A program made the translations under genes and the position numbers. This document shows positions 1-5,709 of a DNA stretch of 8,388 bases, piece by piece. Numbering within the stretch: position 1 is the stretch's first letter; every line of letters starts with the position of its first letter. The stretch comes from Deltaproteobacteria bacterium (GTDB lineage: Bacteria; Desulfobacterota; Binatia; UBA9968): positions 1-8,388 of the forward strand of contig JACPFE010000649.1 of NCBI GenBank assembly GCA_016183145.1, in the 5' to 3' direction. The notes under the pieces were generated by a model. That model worked only from the letters and a program-made list of their open reading frames with translations. It was not told where the DNA came from and did no database searches.

Positions 1-600
1 AGGCGGCACCGACCAGCCGGCATCGGATTGGCCGGTGCGCACCGCCGTATAAACTTCCGGTATGCCGCCGAGGGACACCGGCTCGGCGGGTTTCAGCCCT
101 TTGGCCTTGATCATGTCGGCGATGGCGAGCACCGCCATGTGGGTGGAGGAGCCGGGACGACTGTAGGCCACTTTCTTGCCGGCGAGGTCGTCGATGCGGC
201 GCATCGGCGTGCTGGCCTGCACGTACCAGAAGGCGTCCGCGCCGGTGATCTCGGCGGCGGCGATCTTGATCGGCGCCTTTTTCATGAAGGCGCCGATAAC
301 CGCAAAGACGCCCGTGGAGAGCCCGATCTGCGCGTCGCCGGACACCACTGCCTGGACGTTTTCACCGCCGCCCCGGGTGAACACCGCGTCGACGTCGACA
401 TTGTTTTCCCGGTAAAAGCCTTTCTCCTGGGCAACGTAAACCGGCACCGCGACCGTAAAAAGCACCCGGTGGGGAATCACGAGGATGAGCTTGGTACGCG
501 CCGCGGCCGCCCAGGCGGCTGACGTTCCGTTTAAGCACGCCAATATAAGCGCCAGGGCGAGCAACTTGCGCCGCCTGAGGTTCAATGACCGTTTCTTCAT
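1..600 (-). CDS. ABC transporter substrate-binding protein, NMT1/SsuA-like (3' end cut by window edge)
   Basis: This is a 200-residue N-terminal part of a periplasmic solute-binding protein; the frame is open to base 1, so the C-terminus lies outside the window. The start is ATG at 600-598, preceded by a near-perfect Shine-Dalgarno (TAGGAGGA at 614-607) seven bases away. Residues 1-12 are basic (MKKRSLNLRRRK), followed by a hydrophobic core LLALALILAC and an AWA cleavage site near residue 31, a Sec-type signal peptide; ILAC is a poor lipobox. Residues 52-97 (PVYVAQEKGFY, then a GGG/NVQAV stretch and a GDAQIGLSTG segment) match the ligand-binding lobe of NMT1/SsuA/TauA proteins, and 137-150 (DDLAGKKVAYSRPG) is the usual second-lobe motif. 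It follows the ABC ATPase gene on the same strand, so both probably belong to one importer; no permease is in view. The ligand cannot be read from sequence: sulfonates, nitrate, pyrimidine precursors and aromatic acids are all handled by this family. Confidence 0.87.
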   Translation of the reverse strand, partial: MKKRSLNLRRRKLLALALILACLNGTSAAWAAAARTKLILVIPHRVLFTVAVPVYVAQEKGFYRENNVDVDAVFTRGGGENVQAVVSGDAQIGLSTGVFAVIGAFMKKAPIKIAAAEITGADAFWYVQASTPMRRIDDLAGKKVAYSRPGSSTHMAVLAIADMIKAKGLKPAEPVSLGGIPEVYTAVRTGQSDAGWSVPP

Positions 601-612
601 AAATGATCCTCC

Positions 613-749
613 TATCGAGGCGCTGAAAAACTCCATCGGAGTCCTTCGACCGTGCTCAGGACGAACGGAGGGGGTTGGATATCATCGGGGATTTTCCGTT
701 CATGCCGAGGTTCTCGAAGCATTCCGAACCTTTCTTCAGCAACCTGCTA
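613..749. repeat. 137-bp intergenic element with imperfect terminal inverted repeats
   Basis: The two ends are imperfect inverted repeats: 613-630 reads TATCGAGGCGCTGAAAAA, while the reverse complement of the other end (749-731) reads TAGCAGGTTGCTGAAGAAA. Both share an AGG..GCTGAA.AA core. Inside lies GTCCTTCGACCGTGCTCAGGAC (641-662), nearly the reverse complement of a segment at 4121-4143. The element fills the gap between the ATPase gene and the substrate-binding protein gene: its left boundary supplies the ATPase TAG stop (749-747) and its right boundary touches the Shine-Dalgarno of the next gene. It has no convincing coding content and behaves like a non-autonomous MITE/REP-type sequence. 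Exact borders are my estimate. Confidence 0.5.
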
Positions 750-1541
750 ATGTCCTTGTTCAGTTTGCCGAAAACTTCTTATCGATTCCTCTCTGAGGGC
801 GCTCCAGACCTGGCCCACCAGCCTGCCGAAGCGATCCGAGGCGATGATGGAGGAGTCGCGCGGATGGGGCAAGTCGATCTCGACCATGGTCTTGATCTTT
901 CCGGGGCGCGCGGTCATGACCAGGACGCGGTCGGAGAGCTGCACCGACTCGTTGATGTTGTGCGTTACGAAGATAATCGTCTGGTTTAAAGCGTCGCGGA
1001 TTTTGAGCAACTCCTCGCCGAGGATGATGCGGGTCTGCTCGTCGAGCGCGCCGAAGGGCTCGTCCATCAGCAGAATCTTCGGTTCCAGAATTAGCGCGCG
1101 AGCGATGGCGACGCGCTGGCGCATGCCGCCGGAAAGCTCGGAAGGATAGCGCTTCTCGAATTCGGATAGACCGACGAGACGAATCATTTCGACCGCCTTT
1201 TGCCGCCGCTCCGCGTGGCCGACGCCGTGCATCTCCAGTCCGAATTCGACGTTGCCCAGAGTCGTGCGCCAGGGAAAGGTGGACTCTTCCTGAAACACCA
1301 TGGCGATGGATCGGTGCGGCCCTTTGACCGTTTCGCCGGCCACCGTCAGCTCCCCGCCGGTGGCCGGAATCAACCCGCCGATGATTCTGAGCAGGGTCGA
1401 TTTGCCGCAGCCCGAAGGACCGATGATGGAAAAAAATTCGCCGGCGCGAACGTCGATGGAGATATTCTCGACTGCCGGCACGGAAGCGAGGCCATCGTCA
1501 GTGCCGCCAAAAACTTTACTAATGTTGCGAAGATTCAGCAT
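747..1541 (-). CDS. ABC transporter ATP-binding protein, SsuB/TauB (nitrate/sulfonate/taurine) type
   Basis: This 264-residue ATPase subunit powers an importer at the inner face of the cytoplasmic membrane. All nucleotide-binding motifs are intact and in order: Walker A GPSGCGKST (41-49), Q-loop FQEE (83-86), ABC signature LSGGMRQR (136-143), Walker B ILLMDEP with the catalytic Glu161 (156-162), D-loop GALD (164-167) and H-loop His194 in VTHN. The PFGALD wording and the C-terminal ARPGKI segment (211-216) are typical of the SsuB/TauB/NrtD group, and the length is usual. The start ATG (1541-1539) gives the expected MLNLRNISKVF opening, but its only good Shine-Dalgarno (AAGGAG at 1570-1565) is more than 20 bases away, so initiation looks weak. 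The stop is TAG at the boundary of an intergenic repeat. It precedes the substrate-binding protein gene by 146 bases, and no permease gene is visible. Confidence 0.94.
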   Translation of the reverse strand: MLNLRNISKVFGGTDDGLASVPAVENISIDVRAGEFFSIIGPSGCGKSTLLRIIGGLIPATGGELTVAGETVKGPHRSIAMVFQEESTFPWRTTLGNVEFGLEMHGVGHAERRQKAVEMIRLVGLSEFEKRYPSELSGGMRQRVAIARALILEPKILLMDEPFGALDEQTRIILGEELLKIRDALNQTIIFVTHNINESVQLSDRVLVMTARPGKIKTMVEIDLPHPRDSSIIASDRFGRLVGQVWSALREESIRSFRQTEQGH

Positions 1542-1570
1542 CGGCGGTCTTTGGGGCTGCTTTTCTCCTT

Positions 1571-1605
1571 ACGCCTCACTCCTAACTCTTTACTCCTCAC
1601 TCCTC
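1571..1605. repeat. Degenerate 7-bp tandem repeat (five units)
   Basis: Plus-strand units are ACGCCTC, ACTCCTA, ACTCTTT, ACTCCTC and ACTCCTC, followed by AC. On the transcribed minus strand this is a purine-rich GAGGAGT-like array starting at the amidase stop codon and running toward the ATPase gene. It contains several Shine-Dalgarno-like GGAG cores, the last ending about 21 bases before the ATPase start. This looks like a simple-sequence expansion in the gap. A role in ribosome loading is possible but unproven. Confidence 0.6.
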
Positions 1606-1900
1606 ACAGGGGTGTGGTGGTTGGGGGCGGTTTACGATGCCGCGTCGCCTGCTCGTAGGCGTAGGCGCATTTGATAATGTTGCCGTCGTCGTAAGGCCGT
1701 CCCAAGAAGGTAATGCCAGCCGGTAGGTTGTCCCGGGTAAATCCCGCCGGCACCACGATGGACGGAACGTAGACCAGATAGGTGTTGATATGGGGCGCCC
1801 CCTTCTGATCGACGAAGGGCGGGTTGACGCCGTCCTTGATGAGCGTCGGCTGGTGCTCGACGGTCTTGTGTACGATGGCGTCGAGCTTGTTATCCGCCAT
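1604..1900 (-). CDS. Amidase C-terminal part, downstream of an in-frame TAG
   Basis: This 98-residue reading frame is the missing C-terminal end of the amidase encoded just upstream. It is in the same frame: after the TAG at 1906-1904 comes one GTC codon and then this ATG. Its content is typical of the amidase-signature fold: a DAIVHKT strand (7-13), then VPSIVVPAGFT (45-55), LPAGITFLGRPYDDG (59-73) and a terminal AYAYEQATRHRKPP helix (79-92), which is where such enzymes end. On its own it lacks all catalytic residues. It could be made separately only by re-initiation at the ATG three bases after the stop (an AGG just upstream is a very weak Shine-Dalgarno), or joined to the N-terminal part by readthrough. 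The simplest view is the 3' piece of a recently interrupted gene. The TGA stop abuts a 7-bp tandem repeat. Confidence 0.75.
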   Translation of the reverse strand: MADNKLDAIVHKTVEHQPTLIKDGVNPPFVDQKGAPHINTYLVYVPSIVVPAGFTRDNLPAGITFLGRPYDDGNIIKCAYAYEQATRHRKPPPTTTPL

Positions 1901-1903
1901 GAC

Positions 1904-3049
1904 CTATTCATAGTGCGCGTTGCTGTCCGGCGCTCTTTTCCAGCGCTCCTGAGAGCGGCGAACCACTTTGGCGAAATCCGGCGACGCCGCGGCTTCCGCA
2001 CGGGATTGAAACGGCGGGTTCGAGCTCCTGCTAAAATAGCGCTTGAACGACTCCTCTTCGTCGGTGAAGCTGCCGGCACGCTTGGCAAGCAGCGCTTTCA
2101 AATCGGCAATGATGATCGGATCGACGAGAACGGCGCCGGCGGCCTTGAGCTCGCCGATCGCCTTGTTGAAGACCTCGTCGATTTTCTTGAAGTCGTCCGA
2201 ATCGGGCTCGGACCCGAGTCCCATGGGCTCGCGCAGGATGCCGAGACGCGCGCCTTTGAGTCCGTTCTTATCGAGAAACCTGGTATAGCTTTCCGGCGCG
2301 TGGCCGACGCCCCTGGCGGTGACGGGGTCCTCGGGATCGTAGCCGACCATGACGTCCAACAGTTTCGCCAAATCGGTAACGGTGCGCGCCATCGGGCCGA
2401 GGGAGCCGTTGATCGACGGCCAGCCGGCATAGACGCCGCCACGACTTACCAGTCCGGCCGTGGGTCGCATGCCGGCGATAGAGTTCCAGGTGGAGGGCCG
2501 CCGAATGGAAGCCAAGCCCTCTTGGCCGACGGCGACGGTTGAGAAATTCGCCGCCACGCAGGCCGCGGAGCCGCCGGAGGAACCGCCGACGGTTCGTTCC
2601 AAGTCGTAGGGGTTGCGCGTCGAGCCGAACAGCGAGCCGTGGGTGTCGCCGCCGCCGAGCTCGCCAAGGGTTGTTTTTCCGAGGATGATCGCGCCGGCTT
2701 TTTTCAGATTCGCCACCACGTGGCAGTCCCGCTCCGGATGGTAATTCTTGAACAGTACGGAGCCCAAGGTCGTCGGCATGCCCGCGGCGTCGGCTTGATC
2801 CTTGACGACGACCGGGATTCCGTGAAGCGGGCCGACGAAACCGGAGGTCTTGAAAGCCGCATCCAGACGGTCGGCTTCTTTGAGGGCTTGGGAGTTGAGT
2901 GTGATGATCGCGTTGATGGCCGGGCCTTTTTTGTCGTATGCCTCGATGCGATCGAGATACATTTGCACAAGCTGGCGGCAGGTGAGCTGGCCGGATTTAT
3001 AGGCCGCGTGGATTTCGTCGATGGTCGTCTCGAGAATGTTGAAAGCCAT
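1904..3049 (-). CDS. Amidase-signature family hydrolase, N-terminal 381 residues, ended by an in-frame TAG
   Basis: Amidase-signature enzymes hydrolyse carboxamides to acid plus ammonia with a Ser-cisSer-Lys triad. Here the lysine is Lys83 in GIPVVVKDQ (78-85), the cis-serine lies in GGSSGGS (Ser157/158) and the nucleophile position is Ser181 in QEGLASIRRPS (176-186). The usual TDTGGS nucleophile loop is altered (Glu177, Leu179-Ala180 replacing the glycine pair), which points to a divergent subfamily rather than GatA. The start ATG (3049-3047) has a strong Shine-Dalgarno, AAAGGAGG, seven bases upstream. The frame stops at TAG 1906-1904, yet homologous sequence continues in the same frame to 1604, so the intact protein would be about 481 residues, normal for the family. 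Loss of the last 100 residues would remove core strands, so the truncated product is probably inactive. The gene lies between the prpB-like gene and the ABC ATPase on the same strand; the substrate is unknown. Confidence 0.88.
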   Translation of the reverse strand: MAFNILETTIDEIHAAYKSGQLTCRQLVQMYLDRIEAYDKKGPAINAIITLNSQALKEADRLDAAFKTSGFVGPLHGIPVVVKDQADAAGMPTTLGSVLFKNYHPERDCHVVANLKKAGAIILGKTTLGELGGGDTHGSLFGSTRNPYDLERTVGGSSGGSAACVAANFSTVAVGQEGLASIRRPSTWNSIAGMRPTAGLVSRGGVYAGWPSINGSLGPMARTVTDLAKLLDVMVGYDPEDPVTARGVGHAPESYTRFLDKNGLKGARLGILREPMGLGSEPDSDDFKKIDEVFNKAIGELKAAGAVLVDPIIIADLKALLAKRAGSFTDEEESFKRYFSRSSNPPFQSRAEAAASPDFAKVVRRSQERWKRAPDSNAHYE

Positions 3050-3142
3050 GGTTCCGCCTCCTTTGACTCACACCGCCTCAATACTTCAGCGACGGCTAAA
3101 TGTCCAGTTTTCATTTTAGTGCTTAACGAACGAATCCATTGG

Positions 3143-4024
3143 CTAGGATTTTTCGTCCTCGACAGCCATATATTGCTTCTCGATCTTTTGCCAATCGTCG
3201 AGGCCGACAACCTTGTCGCGCTCTTTGAATGTCGTAAGCATCGCATCCATCGCTTCAGTGGTGCCTTCGCGCTTGAGCAGGCCGAGCACTTGCCGCATCG
3301 CGTGAATCCCCGCTCTTTGCGTCTCAGAGGGATAGATGGCGATGCGGTAGCCCATCTTTTGCAGACGATCGACCGGCAGCATCGGTGTCTTGCCGCCTTT
3401 GAAAACGTTGACCAGCAAGGGCACACCGGTTGCGCGCCGTGGAATTTCCTCCAGCTCCGACTCCGACTGCGGCGCTTCGACGAAGACGGCGTCGACGCCG
3501 AGCTTGACGAAGGCGCGCGCGCGGTTAATGGCGTCGTCAAAGCCGTGCACGCCGCGCGCGTCGGTGCGCGCGATGATGCAGAAGTCCGGGTCGCTACGAG
3601 CTGCGAGCGCGGCTTGCAACTTGTTTTCCATTTCGGCGAGGGAAATAACCTCTTTGCCGTCCAAGTGGCCGCAGCGCTTGGGCGTGATCTGGTCTTCGAT
3701 GTGGATCGCCGCGACGCCGGTGCGCTCATATTCGCGCACCGTGCGAACGAGATTGACCGCGTTGCCGTAGCCGGTGTCGGCGTCGGCGATCACCGGGATG
3801 TTGACTGCGGACACGACCTGCGCCGCGCGCTCGATGGTTTCCGACATGGTGACGAGGCCGATGTCGGGGATGCCCATGCTGCGCGCCACCGCGCCGCCGC
3901 TTAAATAGGCCGCTTCGAAGCCGGCTTCTTCGACTAGACGGGCGGAGAGACCGTCGAAACAGCCGGGGGCGACCAGAAGTTTGTCGCGCTTGAGCAACTG
4001 TTTGAGAACCTGTCGTGGAGTCAT
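3143..4024 (-). CDS. prpB: Isocitrate lyase/PEP mutase superfamily lyase, probable 2-methylisocitrate lyase
   Basis: A 293-residue TIM-barrel lyase. By context it would cleave 2-methylisocitrate to pyruvate and succinate, the last step of the methylcitrate cycle. Visible active-site features are the Mg2+ site DADTGYG (Asp81, Asp83), Asp54, the lyase signature KRCGH with catalytic Cys118 (116-120), ARTDA with Arg153, and Glu183 in FVEAP. KRCGH separates C-C lyases from PEP mutases, which lack the cysteine. The distal half (NVFKGGKTP at 206-214, IAIYPSETQRAG at 228-239) looks more like the broad group often annotated as carboxyphosphonoenolpyruvate mutase-like than like E. coli PrpB, so a related 2-hydroxy-diacid lyase remains possible. 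The start ATG (4024-4022) has an AGAGG Shine-Dalgarno six bases upstream. It is same-strand and downstream of prpD, separated by 250 bases that carry a hairpin element. The product enzyme family is sure; the exact reaction rests on neighbours. Confidence 0.8.
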   Translation of the reverse strand: MTPRQVLKQLLKRDKLLVAPGCFDGLSARLVEEAGFEAAYLSGGAVARSMGIPDIGLVTMSETIERAAQVVSAVNIPVIADADTGYGNAVNLVRTVREYERTGVAAIHIEDQITPKRCGHLDGKEVISLAEMENKLQAALAARSDPDFCIIARTDARGVHGFDDAINRARAFVKLGVDAVFVEAPQSESELEEIPRRATGVPLLVNVFKGGKTPMLPVDRLQKMGYRIAIYPSETQRAGIHAMRQVLGLLKREGTTEAMDAMLTTFKERDKVVGLDDWQKIEKQYMAVEDEKS

Positions 4025-4093
4025 GGTTTACCTCTGCTATACGGTGGTTTCATCGCAAAAGGTGTCGTATTTCTCAAGCAAACTCACAAAGAG

Positions 4094-4206
4094 TTTCCTC
4101 CCCCTCGACGGGGGAGGCCTGTCCTGAGCAAAGTCGAAGGGACAAAGGTGGGGGTGCTATGCTTTCACCCCTATCCTGGCCTTCCCCCGTCGAAGGGGGA
4201 AGGAAA
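4094..4206. repeat. Twin-hairpin REPIN/MITE-like element inside the prp cluster
   Basis: Two strong hairpins face each other: CCTCCCCC (4097-4104) pairs with GGGGGAGG (4110-4117) around TCGAC, and CCTTCCCCC (4180-4188) pairs with GGGGGAAGG (4195-4203) around GTCGAA. The outer blocks 4094-4119 and 4178-4206 are also inverted copies of each other apart from single-base differences. A third small stem, GGGGTG (4151-4156) with CACCCC (4166-4171), lies in the centre. The stretch 4121-4143 is a near copy, inverted, of 641-662. Neither hairpin is followed by a T-run on the transcribed strand, so they do not look like classical terminators, though they could slow transcription or protect prpCD message. 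The rest of the 250-base prpD-prpB gap shows nothing I can name. Confidence 0.72.
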
Positions 4207-4274
4207 AAACTACCGGCTAGCACGATTTTACTCAAGGTGTTCTTCTCTTACAGCACCGCAAGGTGACCAAGACG

Positions 4275-5705
4275 TTAGACAACGAACATATCCATAAATT
4301 TGTCTACCGCGGTCGATTGCAGAGTTTTCGCGTCATTGCAGAGATCCATGATCTTGCGACACTGCGCCGGCGCCAGTCGGGACGCCAGATTCGCTTCGAA
4401 CTTTTTAACCAGCAGCGGCATGCCTTCGGCGCGCCGGCGGCGGTGGCCGATGGGATACTCCACGATGACCTTGTCCGTCGCCGAGTGGTCTTTGAAGAAA
4501 ACTTGCACGGCGTTAGCGATGGAGCGCTTGTCCGGGTCCAAGTAGTCGCGCGAATAGCGCGCGTCCTCGATTACGATCATTTTTTCCCGCAGCCCATCGA
4601 CGCGCGGGTCCTTGGCGACTGCGTCTTCGTAATGATCCGCGGTCAGCTCACCGAAGATCAGCCCGATGGCGGTCATATATTGGATGCAATGATCGCGGTC
4701 CGCCGGATTGTGCAAGGGGCCGGTCTTGTCGATGATGCGCACCGTGGATTCCTGCGTGGTAAGCACCACTCGCTCCACTTCATCCAGTCGATCCTTGACC
4801 TCGGGATAAAGTTGCAACGCGCACTCGACGGCCGTCTGGGCGTGAAATTCCGCCGGGAAGGAAAGCTTAAACAAGACGTTTTCCATGACGTAGGAGCCGA
4901 AGGGGCGCCGGAGTGACAAGGGTTTGCCGCGAAAGAGCACATCGTAGAATCCCCAGCCCTTGGCGGAGAGAGCGGACGGATAACCCATTTCCCCCTGCAT
5001 AGCCATCAGTGCCAGGCGCACGCCGCGGCTCGTAGCGTCGCCCGCGGCCCAGGATTTTCGCGGCCCGGTATTCGGCGCGTGGCGGTACAGGCGAAGCGCG
5101 CCGCCGTCGGTCCAGGCATTGGAGAGCGCGTTGATAATCTGCTCACGGCTGGCGCCGAGCATTGCCGTTGCCACCGCCGTCGTGGCGACGCGCACGAGCA
5201 GGACGTGATCCAAGCCGACGCGGTTGAAGCTGTTCTCCAGAGCCAGCACGCCTTGGATTTCGTGGGCCCTAATCATGGCGTTAAGAATATCTCCGATTGT
5301 CAGCGTCTTCTGTTTGGTTCGGCTTAGATAATCCGCCAGAGCCAGTATTCCGCCGAGGTTATCAGACGGGTGGCCCCATTCGGCGGCGAGCCAGGTGTCG
5401 TTGTAATCGAGCCACCGGATCATCGCGCCGATGTTGAAAGCGGCGTGGACCGGTTCGAGCTGCCAATCCGTTCCGGGAACTCGCGCACCGTTTTCCAGAA
5501 TTGCACCGGGAACGATGGGACCCAGGTGCTTCGTGCATTCGGGGTAGCGCAGGGCCAGAAGCCCGCAGCCGATAGTGTCCATCAAACAGTAGCGCGCCGT
5601 ATCGAGCGCTTCCTGGCTCGTCGGCATGTAGTTGAGCGCGTAATCGGCAATGTCGGTGAGAATCTGGTCCGGCGCAGGGCGGATGTTGGAACTTGTGTTG
5701 GTCAT
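4275..5705 (-). CDS. prpD: 2-methylcitrate dehydratase
   Basis: PrpD dehydrates 2-methylcitrate to 2-methyl-cis-aconitate in the cytoplasm, the second step of propionate oxidation by the methylcitrate cycle; rehydration is normally done by an aconitase encoded elsewhere. The 476-residue product is co-linear with my recollection of E. coli PrpD almost throughout, including NIGAMIRWLDYNDTWLAAEW (91-110), GHPSDNLGGILA (111-122), HEIQGVLALENSFNRVGLDH (148-167), RHAPNTGPRKSWAAGDATSR (208-227), KLSFPAEFHAQTAVE (280-294), NPADRDHCIQYM (333-344) and VEYPIGHRRRR (415-425). This is much closer than the general MmgE/PrpD superfamily would require, so the name is specific. The start ATG (5705-5703) lies only four bases after the prpC TAA stop and has no good Shine-Dalgarno, which suggests translational coupling to prpC. 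The stop is TAA at 4277-4275. Nothing looks truncated. Confidence 0.95.
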   Translation of the reverse strand: MTNTSSNIRPAPDQILTDIADYALNYMPTSQEALDTARYCLMDTIGCGLLALRYPECTKHLGPIVPGAILENGARVPGTDWQLEPVHAAFNIGAMIRWLDYNDTWLAAEWGHPSDNLGGILALADYLSRTKQKTLTIGDILNAMIRAHEIQGVLALENSFNRVGLDHVLLVRVATTAVATAMLGASREQIINALSNAWTDGGALRLYRHAPNTGPRKSWAAGDATSRGVRLALMAMQGEMGYPSALSAKGWGFYDVLFRGKPLSLRRPFGSYVMENVLFKLSFPAEFHAQTAVECALQLYPEVKDRLDEVERVVLTTQESTVRIIDKTGPLHNPADRDHCIQYMTAIGLIFGELTADHYEDAVAKDPRVDGLREKMIVIEDARYSRDYLDPDKRSIANAVQVFFKDHSATDKVIVEYPIGHRRRRAEGMPLLVKKFEANLASRLAPAQCRKIMDLCNDAKTLQSTAVDKFMDMFVV

Positions 5706-5709
5706 GCGA

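Noticed and set aside
1904..1906. Pyrrolysine insertion or genome-wide amber recoding as the explanation of the TAG
   Set aside because: TAG serves as the natural stop of the ATPase and prpB-like genes in the same window, and pyrrolysine is known mainly in methylamine methyltransferases, not amidases.
2704..3729. Minus-strand open frame (341 codons) overlapping prpB-like and amidase genes in another frame
   Set aside because: The composition is Arg/Ser-rich shadow sequence, it crosses the boundary between two real genes, and it has no motif.
2639..3904. Long plus-strand open frame (421 codons) opposite the amidase and prpB-like genes
   Set aside because: It spans two well-supported genes and their gap on the opposite strand, has no recognisable domain, and is the expected antisense artefact of GC-rich codon use.
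4094..4206. Rho-independent terminator between prpD and prpB
   Set aside because: The stems are strong but neither is followed by a U-run on the transcribed strand.
4015..4266. Plus-strand small open frame of 83 codons across the prpD-prpB gap
   Set aside because: Most of it is translation of the twin-hairpin element (peptide text such as CPEQSRRDKGG), a common source of spurious predicted proteins.
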